Below, piece after piece: positions 37,294-47,541 of a stretch of 64,000 nucleotides of DNA. Origin of the DNA: Campylobacter sp. US33a (GTDB lineage Bacteria > Campylobacterota > Campylobacteria > Campylobacterales > Campylobacteraceae); the NCBI RefSeq assembly GCF_004378855.1, contig NZ_RYYL01000008.1, forward strand, positions 1 to 64,000, written 5' to 3'. The first letter of the stretch is position 1. The number at the start of each line of letters is the position of its first letter. The notes beneath the pieces are model-generated. The model did not search any database and was not told where the DNA came from. It was given only the letters and a program-made list of their open reading frames with translations. The translations under genes were made by a program, and so were the position numbers.

Positions 37294-38023
37294 GGTTATT
37301 CCTTATGATTTGAGTGATTTTTTGGGCATTTTGCAGAAAGAAAAAATGATCTCCTTCAAAAGTAAAAAATTGACTGTGGGAGATAAGTTTGTAAATTTTT
37401 TTCCCGCTTTCAAGAGGAGTTGCTTTATCTTCTATGCCCCAAAAAATCAAAGTTGGATTTTGAATTTTAGCAAAATCTAACTCACAATTTTCATCTACAA
37501 CTTTTTTAAAAGTTTCATACATTAAAGGACTTAGATTTGCCCCGTCTTTACTGGCAAAATATTTATAAAGATGAGCAAAACCTAGTTTTTTAAGTATTTT
37601 AAAAAGCTTAATCTTACAACGAGTTTTAAAAGATTTTTTCGCTACTATACCTGCACTGGAAAGTAAAATGAGTAAAGAGCTTGGGTAAATATTTTTATTT
37701 AAAAGTAAAGTGCAAATTTTGCCACCAAAAGAATGCCCCATAAAAATATCTGGATGTAGGTTTTTATTTTTTAAAAAAGAAAGGACGATATTTGCATAAT
37801 CTTTACTGTTTAAAATTTCTTCAATGGTTGAATTTCCAAATCCTGGAAGATCAAGATAAATTTGGTTAAAGTCTTTTAAGACTTTAGAAAAAGTTTGCTT
37901 CATTAATTCTTTATTAGCGCCCCAACCATGCAAAACTAAGATGCTTTTTATTTGATTGTTGTTGATGAGCTCATAAGAAATTTGATAATTTTTATTATTA
38001 TAAGCAAGTGTGGTAAGTGCCAT
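37283..38023 (-). CDS. Alpha/beta-fold hydrolase
   Basis: 246 residues. The oxyanion block is VLHGWGANKELM near residues 32-43, the nucleophile elbow is GHSFGG near residues 95-100, the acid lies in FWGIEDKATP and the histidine in FEGDHFFF. A complete serine-hydrolase triad is therefore visible. No signal peptide. It sits between a Phd-like gene and murF; the substrate is not known. Confidence 0.87.
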   Translation of the reverse strand: MALTTLAYNNKNYQISYELINNNQIKSILVLHGWGANKELMKQTFSKVLKDFNQIYLDLPGFGNSTIEEILNSKDYANIVLSFLKNKNLHPDIFMGHSFGGKICTLLLNKNIYPSSLLILLSSAGIVAKKSFKTRCKIKLFKILKKLGFAHLYKYFASKDGANLSPLMYETFKKVVDENCELDFAKIQNPTLIFWGIEDKATPLESGKKIYKLISHSQFFTFEGDHFFFLQNAQKITQIIRNNHAK

Positions 38024-38025
38024 TT

Positions 38026-38241
38026 TTAAGCCTTTTGATTTTTATAAATGCTTTCTAAAAGCTGCACGGCATTTTGCAAACGCTCAAATTCTTGCATACT
38101 AAGCAATACGGCTTCAAATTTATTGTTTTTTAAAATCACTATTTTTCCGCTAGGACTTTTTTTGACTTTTTCAACTATGGGGCTAAAATTACGCACTACT
38201 TCAGTAGCAGTATAAATTTCATCTTGACTGAAAGATAACAT
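38026..38241 (-). CDS. Phd/YefM-family antitoxin-like protein, no partner toxin
   Basis: 71 residues matching the Phd/YefM fold: TATEVVRNFSPIVEKV, then KIVILKNNKFEAVLLSMQEFERL. Antitoxins of this type bind palindromic operators through the N-terminus and a toxin through the C-terminal tail. Here the tail is only about 15 residues and the next gene, two bases on, is an alpha/beta hydrolase rather than RelE/Doc/YoeB. A perfect 30-base palindrome stands just upstream (38261-38290). I infer an orphan regulator. Confidence 0.8.
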   Translation of the reverse strand: MLSFSQDEIYTATEVVRNFSPIVEKVKKSPSGKIVILKNNKFEAVLLSMQEFERLQNAVQLLESIYKNQKA

Positions 38242-38260
38242 AAAATTTTGTTTCCTTAAA

Positions 38261-38290
38261 TACGCTAAATTTTATGTAAAATTTAGCGTA
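38261..38290. promoter_or_regulatory. Perfect 30-base palindrome upstream of the Phd-like gene
   Basis: TACGCTAAATTTTA (38261-38274) and its exact reverse complement (38277-38290) are separated by TG. It sits after the ddl stop and about 20 bases before the start of the Phd-like gene. It could be that protein's own operator or an AT-rich terminator for ddl; no long T-run follows on the minus strand. Confidence 0.65.
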
Positions 38291-38307
38291 TTAAGACTTA
38301 AAAAAAC

Positions 38308-39354
38308 TTATAATTTCCCTTTTTGTCCATTGATGGAGTGTAAAAAGCTATAATTTATATTAATTTGCTTTTCATGTGGTAGATTTTGTGCAAGATTTTG
38401 AATGATTGAAGAAAAATCTTTAAATAAATAATTTGCTAAAGATCCGGGATTTGGATTGATTTCATTAAGGTAAATTTCATCATTATGTATGAAAAAATCA
38501 CAGCGAATCAATGCGCCTTTAAATAAAGGATTATAAATTTTTTTGAAATTTTCTTTTAATTTTTCCTTTAATTCTTCGCTTAAATCTGCTTCTTGTACTT
38601 CTGAATGAGAACTAAAACAAAGATATTTTTGCTCAAAATCTAAAAATTTATTTTTATTTGGCTCTTCAATGATAGAAAAAACAAATTCATCTTTAATCAT
38701 ACAACCTGCTAGATTATACTCTTTGATATTGTCTATAAAAGGTTCTACTAAAAGTTCGTCATCAAATTCGAATGCCACATCCAAAGAATAATCTAATTGA
38801 CTCGCTTCGCTTAAAATTTGTATGCCTATGCTACTACCCAGTCTTGTGGGCTTAAAAATGCAAGGATAATCTAATGGGCTTAATAAAGAAGTGGCGTCGT
38901 AGTTTTTTAATATTTTATATGGTAAGGTTTTAACACCAACTTTTTGTGCGTAAAGTTTTGTAAATTCTTTATTGTATGAAATAACGCTTGCTTCGAGTCT
39001 TGGGCCTATGTATTCAATATTAAAAAAATCAAATAAAGCTGCTATTTTCCCATCTTCTCCGTCTTTTCCATGCACGAGATTGATACAGCAATCACATTCT
39101 ATCTTTTTGTCTGAAAATAAGGTTTTTTCGTAAAATCCACCTTGTTTTAAAATTAACCTTTTTTCTTTTTTATAAGCTAAAGAACTAAAGGTTTTAGCAT
39201 TCATTTTTGCATTATCAATAAGATAAAAATCTCTATTTTTATCACAAAAAATAAATAAAAGTTTTGCTTTTAAAACTTTTTTTAAAACAATAGCACTCAC
39301 TATACTGATTTCGTGTTCGTATGAATTTGCTCCAAAAATTATTGCGTAAATCAT
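38308..39354 (-). CDS. ddl: D-alanine--D-alanine ligase
   Basis: 348 residues, ATP-grasp fold: [17 protein letters not shown] at the N-terminus, [44 protein letters not shown] and the metal block [18 protein letters not shown]. It makes D-Ala-D-Ala for MurF nearby in the same strand run. It begins nine bases after ruvA. Confidence 0.95.
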   Translation of the reverse strand: MIYAIIFGANSYEHEISIVSAIVLKKVLKAKLLFIFCDKNRDFYLIDNAKMNAKTFSSLAYKKEKRLILKQGGFYEKTLFSDKKIECDCCINLVHGKDGEDGKIAALFDFFNIEYIGPRLEASVISYNKEFTKLYAQKVGVKTLPYKILKNYDATSLLSPLDYPCIFKPTRLGSSIGIQILSEASQLDYSLDVAFEFDDELLVEPFIDNIKEYNLAGCMIKDEFVFSIIEEPNKNKFLDFEQKYLCFSSHSEVQEADLSEELKEKLKENFKKIYNPLFKGALIRCDFFIHNDEIYLNEINPNPGSLANYLFKDFSSIIQNLAQNLPHEKQININYSFLHSINGQKGKL

Positions 39355-39362
39355 TTTTATCC

Positions 39363-39917
39363 TTATGAAAGTTTTTTTAATGCTTCTTTGATTAGCTCGC
39401 TTGTCTCATTGCTTTGGCATTGACTTAGAGCTTGCAAAGCTTTATCTTGCTTAAAGCCAAGCGAAATAAGAGCAGCAAGAGCCTGACTTTTACTATCATC
39501 TTGAGTATTTTCTAGTAGAATTTTATTATCACTTAATTCCACAATGATGCGTTTTGCACTTTTTGGCCCAATTCCAGGGATTTTTTTAAAGACATTTTCG
39601 TCATTAAGTTGCAAAGCTTTGTAAAAAGAATTTACATCAAGACTGGAACAAATTGCCATTGCGGTTGTTGCTCCTATACCGTTGATTTTTAACAATAATT
39701 CAAACATTTTTTGCTCATTTTTATCCAAAAAACCATAAAATTTATTTGAATCTTCTTTGATGATTTGAGAAATAAAAAGTTCTATTTTTTCATTTTTTTG
39801 CAATTTTGCGCTACAAAATAAGGAAACATAAATTCCATAACTTAAACCCGAATTTGTTTTAATGGTAATAAAAGTAGGTTCTTTTTGTGTAATCATTCCT
39901 TCGATTGCAACAACCAT
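39363..39917 (-). CDS. ruvA: Holliday junction DNA helicase subunit RuvA
   Basis: 184 residues. The N-terminal OB fold starts [19 protein letters not shown], two helix-hairpin-helix motifs are in [15 protein letters not shown] and [16 protein letters not shown], and the C-terminal helical domain ([17 protein letters not shown]) contacts RuvB. It overlaps the fapA end by 25 bases. Confidence 0.96.
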   Translation of the reverse strand: MVVAIEGMITQKEPTFITIKTNSGLSYGIYVSLFCSAKLQKNEKIELFISQIIKEDSNKFYGFLDKNEQKMFELLLKINGIGATTAMAICSSLDVNSFYKALQLNDENVFKKIPGIGPKSAKRIIVELSDNKILLENTQDDSKSQALAALISLGFKQDKALQALSQCQSNETSELIKEALKKLS

Positions 39918-41743
39918 TCTAAATCCTTTTCGTTGTATTCATCCAATCTGTCGATTTTTGCGACTTCTTCGTTGTTTTCGACAGTTGTTCTTAAGGTAAA
40001 AACCTTAGTGTGTTCATCAAGCAGTGTTGAATGCAAAAGTTCTTGTTTGGGATAAATGAATTTAAATTTAATTTCATTCATATCAGTCCAAACCCCTTTT
40101 TTATTGATGATTTTTGCTTTAAAAAGTTCTTCTTGTGCAAGCTCAATTTTGTCTAAAATTTCTCTTTTTTCTAAAGTTAGATCTTTTTCTTTCTGGTTTA
40201 AATTTTCGTAAAATTCTAAATGATTTTGGTATTCTTTAACTTTTTCAAGATAACTTGCAGGAATTTGTTGTTTATTTTGCTTAAAATTATCAATTTCATT
40301 TAAGAGTAAATTTATACCCTCTTTGCTATTTTGCATACTTGTTTTCAAAGGTTCTAATTCTAAATTTAATTCATGAATTTGTTTAGTGAGTTGATTTAAT
40401 TGTTCTTCAAAATCCACTTCATTTTTTGAAATTTGTGCTAAAAATTTATTATTATTGCCTTCGCAAATTTCAAAAATAACACTTTTGTTGAAAGCAATCG
40501 TATTGTTACTCATTAAGGTAGTAATAAAAATATTTTCCGCTTCTATAGTGCCTCCAAGGCTTTTGTTTATTTTAACGGTTTTGGCTTTAATATGTCCATT
40601 TTCCAATAAGTCTATTTCAACATTTTCCCCTTCAAAATAACCTCTATGTGTGTTGATTTTTGCATCTTTTGCAAAAATTTTAGTTTGAGTATGGGTTGTA
40701 CCTCTAAGGGCAAGTTTTTTGGCGTTTAAGATCGTATTTTGCGCGACGCTTCCGTCAATATTTAATTCTTCGCATTTTATGCTAACTCCTGATTTTACAG
40801 CATCGTCTAATTCAGAAAGATTTTTAATATTAATGGTAATTTTGCTATCAATTCCCACATTGATACAACCTACATTTTTTAAATCCACTGTATTAAATTC
40901 AGCTACATTAGCTATATCGAATTTATCACCGTTTTGTATTATGTAACCTTTTTGTTTAGCGATATATTCATCAGCAAATTCTTTTTCTCTTAATTCAAAT
41001 TTATCCGAGCAGGAGAAGTGAATTTTTTTCTTTTTCTCTTCTTCTTTGATTTCGATAAAATTTAAATGCAAATCCCTTCCTCTTCGACCTTGTTTTGCTT
41101 TAAGATGCCTAAGCGCAATTTCACCTTCATTAATGGCAATAATAGGGGTATTTTGAGTCAAGGGGCTATTTTTTAATTTTTCTTTATAAGTTAGTTCTAA
41201 TGTTTCGTTTTGTGGAAAAATTGCATTCACTCCTTTACATACAATCAATTGAAATTCTTGTTGTTTTTTGTTTTGAATTTGTTTATTTATTAAAAGTAAT
41301 TGTTTTTTAAAATCAAAAATTCGAATTCCTATAAATAGGTTATTTTTAAGCAATTTTTTATAGATGGTTTGAAGCATCTGCATAGGTAATTTTTCGTGAT
41401 ATTCCAAATTTTTTGCATCAATATTAGCAATGATTTTTGTGAGATTTTTATTGGCAATGAGTTTAATTTTATCTTCCAAAGTATTTTCTTTTTTTTGAAA
41501 AATTTCAATTTTATATTCTTGGGTGATTTTTAAATTTGGGTTTAAAAATATTTCATCTTGATCAAAAATATTTAAATCTTTCTCGTTAAGTCTTTGCCAT
41601 TCCGTATTATCAATAGAATAAAGGGTAGAAAAATAAAGTATATTAAAATCTAAATTTGTCACCTCCAGTGAAGTTCTTGAGGCAACATTAAGAAGTTCTT
41701 TATAAGGGTGATTGGTTTGGGTGATAATTAAGTCTTCATTCAT
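39893..41743 (-). CDS. FapA/DUF342 family protein
   Basis: 616 residues. A central right-handed beta-helix region (about 270-420), with [18 protein letters not shown] and repeated short strands (AKTVKIN, AENIFIT), matches the DUF342/FapA core. It is followed by a coiled coil (430-550, [20 protein letters not shown]) and a C-terminal strand domain. Called flagellar assembly protein A in Vibrio, its role in Campylobacter is not established. First gene of the minus-strand run to murF. Confidence 0.82.
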   Translation of the reverse strand: MNEDLIITQTNHPYKELLNVASRTSLEVTNLDFNILYFSTLYSIDNTEWQRLNEKDLNIFDQDEIFLNPNLKITQEYKIEIFQKKENTLEDKIKLIANKNLTKIIANIDAKNLEYHEKLPMQMLQTIYKKLLKNNLFIGIRIFDFKKQLLLINKQIQNKKQQEFQLIVCKGVNAIFPQNETLELTYKEKLKNSPLTQNTPIIAINEGEIALRHLKAKQGRRGRDLHLNFIEIKEEEKKKKIHFSCSDKFELREKEFADEYIAKQKGYIIQNGDKFDIANVAEFNTVDLKNVGCINVGIDSKITINIKNLSELDDAVKSGVSIKCEELNIDGSVAQNTILNAKKLALRGTTHTQTKIFAKDAKINTHRGYFEGENVEIDLLENGHIKAKTVKINKSLGGTIEAENIFITTLMSNNTIAFNKSVIFEICEGNNNKFLAQISKNEVDFEEQLNQLTKQIHELNLELEPLKTSMQNSKEGINLLLNEIDNFKQNKQQIPASYLEKVKEYQNHLEFYENLNQKEKDLTLEKREILDKIELAQEELFKAKIINKKGVWTDMNEIKFKFIYPKQELLHSTLLDEHTKVFTLRTTVENNEEVAKIDRLDEYNEKDLEWLLQSKE

Positions 41744-41855
41744 CCTTAAAGCTCCTTGTGTTATTAAATTAAAAAGCTAATTATAATCGAATTTTAATCA
41801 AAATTAGTTAAAATAAAACTCCAAACTTCAAAAATACAACTTTTCAAGAGAAAAA

Positions 41856-43313
41856 ATGAATAAAAAAAATATAATTTTTAAAAATTTTATTGTCAATGCT
41901 TTGGGGATTTTATTTTCTAGAATTTTAGGTTTAGCTAGAGATATGCTTTTGGCTTTGTTTTTGGGAGCTGGGCTTTATAGTGATATTTTTTTTGTAGCTT
42001 TAAAAATGCCTGCTTTTTTTAGAAGGATTTTTGCTGAAGGGGCTTTTGGACAAAGCTTCTTGCCTAATTTTGCTAATTCGAAGCAAAAAGGTGCATTTTG
42101 TGTTGTGGTTTTTAGTCATTTTACTTTAATTGTATTTTTGCTTTGTCTTTTAGTAAGCTTTTTTTCATCTTTTTTTACTAAAATTTTTGCCTTTGGTTTT
42201 GATGCTAAAACTATAGCTTTAGCATCTCCTTTGGTGGCGATAAATTTTTGGTATTTATTTTTTATTTTTATCGTAACTTTTTTAGGGGCTATTTTAAATT
42301 ACAAGCAAAAATTCTTTATTACTTCCTTTTCGGCTTCTTTGTTTAATTTATGCATTGTAATTGCTGCGTTTTTTGTGGATAAAAATGATCCAGCTACAAC
42401 GATGTATTATTTTTCTTACGCTACGGTTTTAAGTGGTGTAGCTCAACTTATCTTGCATATTTTTGCCTTGAAAAATAACAAAACTATCAAAGCAATGTTT
42501 GCAAGTATTAAGCTCAAAAGAGCTAAGGTTAAACTGGATCGTTTTTATAGTAATTTTTTTCACGGAGTTTTAGGCTCTTCTGCAACACAGATTAGCTCTT
42601 TGTTAGATACTACAATAGCGAGTTTTTTAATTACAGGTAGTATTTCTTATCTTTATTATGCTAACCGTGTTTTTCAGCTTCCTCTAGCACTTTTTGCCAT
42701 TGCTTTAACTCAGGTTTCTTTTCCTAAAATTTTAAAGCATTTAAAACTCAACGAAGAAGAGCAAGCTTTAAATTTTATGAAAAAAGCTTTTGAGCTTTTG
42801 ACTTTTTTGTTGTTAATATCTAGTATTGTAGGCATTATTTTTTCAGTAGAAATTTCAAAACTTTTATTTGAACATGGAAATTTTACTCATCAAGACAGTG
42901 TAATTACCGCTTATGTGTTAATTGCTTATTTAATAGGACTTTTGCCTTTTGGTTTGCAAAAATTATTTTCCCTTTGGCTTTATGCTAAATTTAAACAAAA
43001 ACTTGCCGCCAAAATGGCGTTTATCGCCTTATTTATCAGTGTTGTTTTTTCTTTATTATGTATTTATCTTATAAAAGAAGATTATTTTAAAGTTTTAGGA
43101 GTGGCCTTATCTTCATCTTTATCTGCTTTTTATCTGCTTTTTGCCAATATCAAAGAATTTGGTTTTCGTAAATTTTTACTTTTATTTTCGCCTAGATTTT
43201 TTGTTTTTAATATCCTTGTGTTAGGAATTTTTACTTTAATTTTGCTAGAATTCAAAGTTTATATTGTTTTATTTTTTAATAATATTTATCAATTTATATT
43301 AGGGTTATTTTGA
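41856..43313 (+). CDS. murJ: Lipid II flippase MurJ
   Basis: 485 residues with about 14 membrane segments. The MviN/MurJ signature is at the N-terminus: ILFSRILGLARDMLLA, then ALKMPAFFRRIFAEGAFGQSFLP. FLITGSISYLYYANRVFQLPLALFAIALTQ and LFEHGNFT follow. It moves lipid II across the inner membrane for peptidoglycan assembly. Its stop overlaps the cysS start. Confidence 0.94.
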   Translation: MNKKNIIFKNFIVNALGILFSRILGLARDMLLALFLGAGLYSDIFFVALKMPAFFRRIFAEGAFGQSFLPNFANSKQKGAFCVVVFSHFTLIVFLLCLLVSFFSSFFTKIFAFGFDAKTIALASPLVAINFWYLFFIFIVTFLGAILNYKQKFFITSFSASLFNLCIVIAAFFVDKNDPATTMYYFSYATVLSGVAQLILHIFALKNNKTIKAMFASIKLKRAKVKLDRFYSNFFHGVLGSSATQISSLLDTTIASFLITGSISYLYYANRVFQLPLALFAIALTQVSFPKILKHLKLNEEEQALNFMKKAFELLTFLLLISSIVGIIFSVEISKLLFEHGNFTHQDSVITAYVLIAYLIGLLPFGLQKLFSLWLYAKFKQKLAAKMAFIALFISVVFSLLCIYLIKEDYFKVLGVALSSSLSAFYLLFANIKEFGFRKFLLLFSPRFFVFNILVLGIFTLILLEFKVYIVLFFNNIYQFILGLF

Positions 43314-43315
43314 TG

Positions 43316-44713
43316 ATGAAATTATTTGATAGTGTTAAGAAAGAAAAATTAGATTTTATTCCAAAAAAAGAAAATGAAGTTTGCATTTATCTTTGTGGTC
43401 CTACAACTTACGATGATGCTCATTTGGGACATGCAAGAAGTAGCGTGTGCTTTGATTTATTACACCGTGTTTTTATAGCGCTTGGTTTTAGGGTTAAATT
43501 TGCTAGAAACTATACCGATATCGATGATAAAATTTTAAAAAAAATGAAAGAAAGTGGTAGAAATTTAAGTGAGCTGACTGACTTTTATATCGCTGCTTAT
43601 GAAAGAGATATGAAGGCTTTAAATGTTTTAGATCCTGATTTTAAGCCAAGAGCGACGCATTTTATTAGAGAGATGATTTCTTTGATTGCTCATTTACAAA
43701 AGCAAGGTTTTGCTTATGTTTTAGAAGATGGGGTGTATTTTGATACGAGCAAAGACAAGTCTTATTTGTCTTTATCCAAAAGAGGTTTAGAGGAAAATAT
43801 CACAAGGCTTGAAAATGAGGTAGCAAAGAAAAATGAAAGCGATTTTGTGTTATGGAAATTTGATGAAAACTTTTACGATGCGCCTTTTGGTAAAGGAAGA
43901 CCAGGGTGGCATACTGAATGTGTTGCGATGATAAATTCGCTTTTTAACGAAGGTTTGGATATTCATGCTGGGGGTATTGATTTGCTTTTTCCTCATCATG
44001 AAAATGAAGCTTCGCAGTGCCGATGTGCGAACAATTATGAGCTTGCAAGTTATTGGCTGCACAATGGTTTTGTAAATATTAATGGTGAAAAAATGAGTAA
44101 AAGTTTAAATAATAGTTTTTTCATTAAAGACGCGCTGAATGAATTTCATCCCGAACTTTTAAGATTTTATTTGCAAAGTTCGCATTATAGGGCTCATTTT
44201 AATTATTCTTTAGAAGATTTAGCTTTGAGTAAAAAAAGATTGGATAAATTTTATCGTCTTAAACAAAGACTTGATTTGAAAGAATTTAGTGATTTTGATA
44301 AAAATAAAATTTATTCTTTTGAAAGCGAGGTTGCAAATAGGGCTTTAAAAGATTTAAGCGATGAATTAAATATCTCAAAGGCCTTAGCAACTTTAGATGA
44401 GTTTATCGTAGAAGCAAATTTAGAACTTGACAAAGAGCCTAAAAATATTTCTTTAAAACTTGATTTAAAACAGGGTTTAGAAGAACTTGCCTTGCTTTTT
44501 GGTTTTGGCTTTTTGGCGTGGAACGAATATTTTCAATTTGGTGTGAGTAGGGAACAAAAAGAATTAATAATGCAAAAAATTCAAGAAAGAAATGAAGCTA
44601 AAAAAATGAAAGATTTTAGCACAGCAGATAAAATCAGAGCTGAGTTAGCGCAAATGAATATCGTGCTTTTAGATACCCCACAAGGCACTATTTGGGAAAA
44701 AAATAATGCATAA
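43316..44713 (+). CDS. cysS: Cysteinyl-tRNA synthetase
   Basis: 465 residues from ATG 43316 (MKLFDS); an adjacent ATG at 43313 overlaps the murJ stop and is also possible. Motifs: IYLCGPTTYDDAHLGHARSSV (HIGH-type block), NYTDIDDKI, WHTECVAM, DLLFPHHENEASQ and the KMSKS block in GEKMSKSLNN. Zinc ligands Cys/Cys/His/Glu appear intact. The end overlaps the ABC exporter start by eight bases. Confidence 0.95.
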   Translation: MKLFDSVKKEKLDFIPKKENEVCIYLCGPTTYDDAHLGHARSSVCFDLLHRVFIALGFRVKFARNYTDIDDKILKKMKESGRNLSELTDFYIAAYERDMKALNVLDPDFKPRATHFIREMISLIAHLQKQGFAYVLEDGVYFDTSKDKSYLSLSKRGLEENITRLENEVAKKNESDFVLWKFDENFYDAPFGKGRPGWHTECVAMINSLFNEGLDIHAGGIDLLFPHHENEASQCRCANNYELASYWLHNGFVNINGEKMSKSLNNSFFIKDALNEFHPELLRFYLQSSHYRAHFNYSLEDLALSKKRLDKFYRLKQRLDLKEFSDFDKNKIYSFESEVANRALKDLSDELNISKALATLDEFIVEANLELDKEPKNISLKLDLKQGLEELALLFGFGFLAWNEYFQFGVSREQKELIMQKIQERNEAKKMKDFSTADKIRAELAQMNIVLLDTPQGTIWEKNNA

Positions 44714-46439
44714 ACAAATGAGTTTAAAAGATGTTTTAATCCGCTTTAAACCCTTTTATAAAAAATACAAAAAAGAATTTGCCATTGCTATTTTTGGAAT
44801 GATGCTTACTAGCGTTGGAACTGCAGGAAGTTTTGCGTCTTTGAAGCCTATTTTGGACTATATTTTTGTAGAAAAAAACGAAACTTTGCTTTATACTTTG
44901 CCTTTTGTATTGGTAATAATTTATATTTTAAAAAATTTGGGCTTTTATTTGCAAACTTATTATTTAAGTTTTATTGGTACTGATACGCTAAGAATTTTGC
45001 GTTTTAAGGTTTTGACAAATCTTTTAAGACTTGATATGGATTTTTTTAAACGCAATAGAAATGGAGAGCTTATAAGCCGTTGTACCAATGATATTAACGC
45101 CCTTCAAAGCATAGTATCAAATATCATTCCTGATTTTTTTAGAGAATTTTTAACCATTGTTGGATTGTTAGCGGTTGTACTTTATCAAAGTCCAAAACTT
45201 GCTTTTTTCGCTTTAGTGGTACTTCCTTGTGCGATTTTTCCTTTGGTATGGTTTGCAAGAAAACTCAAAAAATATGCAAAAAGTATTCAAGAAACAAATT
45301 CAGATTTGCTTTCGAGACTCAGTGAGATTTTTTCAAATATCGAGCTTATTAGAGCAAGTAATAGTGAAAAAAAAGAAAGTGGTAAATTTGCCAAGCAAAA
45401 TGATGAGCTTTGTCGCCTTAATTTAAAATCCACTCGCATTGATGCCCTCATTAGTCCTTTGATGGAAATTATTGGTTCTCTTGGGGTGGCTGCAGTGATT
45501 ATTATAGGTGGGCGTGAAGTTATTCATGGAACGATGAGTGTGGGGAGTTTTTTTGCTTTTATTACCGCGCTTTTTGCGATTTACACACCCTTAAAAAGAC
45601 TTTCTTCGCTTTATGGTAAATTGCAAGGCGCTATAGTGGCAAGTGAAAGGACTTTTTATTTACTTGATCTAGAACCGCAAATTAAAGGCGGAGATAAAGA
45701 GCTTAAAAAAATCGATCACATAGAATTTCAAGATGTATATTTTTCTTATGAAAATCCACATAAAAATGTTTTAAATGGCATTAATTTTGACTTTCAAAAT
45801 GGGCAAATGCTTGCACTTGTTGGAACAAGCGGGAGCGGAAAATCATCTATTATCAATCTTTTGATGTATTTTTACGAAAAACAAAAGGGTCAAATTTTAT
45901 TTAATGGTTTAGATATTAGCGAATTTAATATTCAAAGTTTGCGTGATAAAATAGGACTCGTAACACAAAATATTTATCTTTTTAATGATAGTTTTGCTCA
46001 AAATATAGCTTATAGTGAAGAATTAGATGAAGAAAAAATCATTAAGGTCTTAAAGTTAGCCAATGCTTATGAATTTGTTGAAGCAATGGGTGGAATTTAT
46101 ACAGAGGTAAAAGAACACGGTAAAAATTTAAGTGGGGGTCAAAAGCAACGCATTGCTATCGCTAGAGCTTTGTATAAAGATCCTGATTTACTCATTTTTG
46201 ATGAGGCAACTTCAGCACTTGATAATGAGAGTGAAAAAGCCATTGTTAAAACTATAGAAAATTTAAAGCAAGATAGGCTGATTTTAGTGATTGCACACCG
46301 TTTAAGTACTATAGAAAATGCTGATAAAATCGCAGTTATAGATCAAGGAAAGGTTTTGGCAATAGGCAAGGACGCTCAGTTAATGCAAGAATGTGAATTG
46401 TATAAAAAATTCAAAGAAAAGAGTTTAAAGCATAAATAA
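44706..46439 (+). CDS. Lipid-exporting ABC transporter, MsbA-like
   Basis: 577 residues: a six-segment membrane domain (1-330), then a nucleotide-binding domain with Walker A GTSGSGKSS, Q-loop VTQN, signature LSGGQKQR, Walker B LLIFDEATSALD and the switch His in IAHRLS. The full transporter half fused to one ATPase domain fits MsbA, which flips lipid A core, but other type IV exporters look alike. ATG 44718 is an alternative start four codons in. The gene is in the murJ-to-SDR transcript. Confidence 0.85.
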   Translation: MHKQMSLKDVLIRFKPFYKKYKKEFAIAIFGMMLTSVGTAGSFASLKPILDYIFVEKNETLLYTLPFVLVIIYILKNLGFYLQTYYLSFIGTDTLRILRFKVLTNLLRLDMDFFKRNRNGELISRCTNDINALQSIVSNIIPDFFREFLTIVGLLAVVLYQSPKLAFFALVVLPCAIFPLVWFARKLKKYAKSIQETNSDLLSRLSEIFSNIELIRASNSEKKESGKFAKQNDELCRLNLKSTRIDALISPLMEIIGSLGVAAVIIIGGREVIHGTMSVGSFFAFITALFAIYTPLKRLSSLYGKLQGAIVASERTFYLLDLEPQIKGGDKELKKIDHIEFQDVYFSYENPHKNVLNGINFDFQNGQMLALVGTSGSGKSSIINLLMYFYEKQKGQILFNGLDISEFNIQSLRDKIGLVTQNIYLFNDSFAQNIAYSEELDEEKIIKVLKLANAYEFVEAMGGIYTEVKEHGKNLSGGQKQRIAIARALYKDPDLLIFDEATSALDNESEKAIVKTIENLKQDRLILVIAHRLSTIENADKIAVIDQGKVLAIGKDAQLMQECELYKKFKEKSLKHK

Positions 46440-46479
46440 AAGTTATTTTGCTAATATTTTACAAAAATTAAGGATATTC

Positions 46480-47541
46480 ATGCTTGGTTACGAACAGATT
46501 AAACCTCTCTTGTTTAAATTAGATCCCGAAAATGCTCATTGGCTAGCCGAGCATAGTTTAAGGACTTTAAATACTGTTTTTCCTGGAGCTTTAAGTTTTT
46601 TAGCACATCAATATATCGTTAATGATGAGAGTTTAAAGCAAAATTTATTAGGACTTGATTTTCATAATCCTGTGGGCTTAGCAGGTGGCTTTGATAAAAA
46701 TGCTACTATGATACGCCCTCTAGCAGCACTTGGTTTTGGCTTTTTAGAATTTGGTACTTTTACACCCAAGGCTCAGGAGGGCAATGAAAAACCAAGGCTT
46801 TTCCGTCTTGTAAAGCAAGAAAGTATACAAAATGCTATGGGTTTTAATAATGAAGGTGCTCAAAAAATCGCTTCTCGTCTAACTCAAATTTATCCCTTTG
46901 CCATCCCTTTGGCCGCAAATATAGGAAAAAATAAAATTACTCCTAATGAACAAGCTTTGGAGGATTATTTAATTTTATTAAAAGAGTTTGAAAATTTATG
47001 TGATTATTTTGTTGTGAATATTTCATCGCCAAATACTAAAAATTTAAGAGCTTTGCAAAGTGAAGATTTTATTAAAGAGCTTTTTAATAAAGCCAGAGAA
47101 ATCACTCAAAAACCCATCTTGTTAAAAATAGCTCCTGATATGAGTGTAGATGCGGCACTTTCTTTGTGTGAGGTAGCTATAAATTCTAGCGCTAATGGCC
47201 TTATCATAGCCAATACGAGCGTGGATTATTCTTTACTTGATAATAATCGCACTTTTGGTGGCATTAGCGGAAGGCTTATTACAGAAAAAAGTGGAATTTT
47301 CTTTAAGGAGCTGGCTAAGGTTTTATTTGGTAGGACTTTGCTTATTGCAAGTGGGGGAATAGATAGTGCCGAGCTTGCATATGATCGTATTAAAAATGGA
47401 GCGAATTTAATACAGGTTTATACGGCTTTGATTTTTAAAGGTCCTTCTTTGGTTAAAAATATCAATGAAGGTCTTATAGAGCTTTTAAAGCAAGATGGAT
47501 TTTTACACATTAGTCAAGCAGTGGGAGCTAATTTAAAATGA
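46480..47541 (+). CDS. pyrD: Dihydroorotate dehydrogenase, class 2
   Basis: 353 residues. The N-terminal helices (1-40) that dock class 2 enzymes on the membrane are present. FMN-barrel motifs follow: GLDFHNPVGLAGGFDKN, FGTFTPKAQEGNEKPR, QNAMGFNNEGA, VNISSPNTKNLR, IANTSVDYS, GGISGR and VYTALIFKGP. It oxidises dihydroorotate with quinone in pyrimidine synthesis. The end overlaps the M16 start by four bases. Confidence 0.95.
   Translation: MLGYEQIKPLLFKLDPENAHWLAEHSLRTLNTVFPGALSFLAHQYIVNDESLKQNLLGLDFHNPVGLAGGFDKNATMIRPLAALGFGFLEFGTFTPKAQEGNEKPRLFRLVKQESIQNAMGFNNEGAQKIASRLTQIYPFAIPLAANIGKNKITPNEQALEDYLILLKEFENLCDYFVVNISSPNTKNLRALQSEDFIKELFNKAREITQKPILLKIAPDMSVDAALSLCEVAINSSANGLIIANTSVDYSLLDNNRTFGGISGRLITEKSGIFFKELAKVLFGRTLLIASGGIDSAELAYDRIKNGANLIQVYTALIFKGPSLVKNINEGLIELLKQDGFLHISQAVGANLK

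Noticed and set aside
43850-44062. Minus-strand frame inside cysS
   Set aside because: It is opposite highly conserved synthetase codons, with no ribosome site or plausible protein composition.
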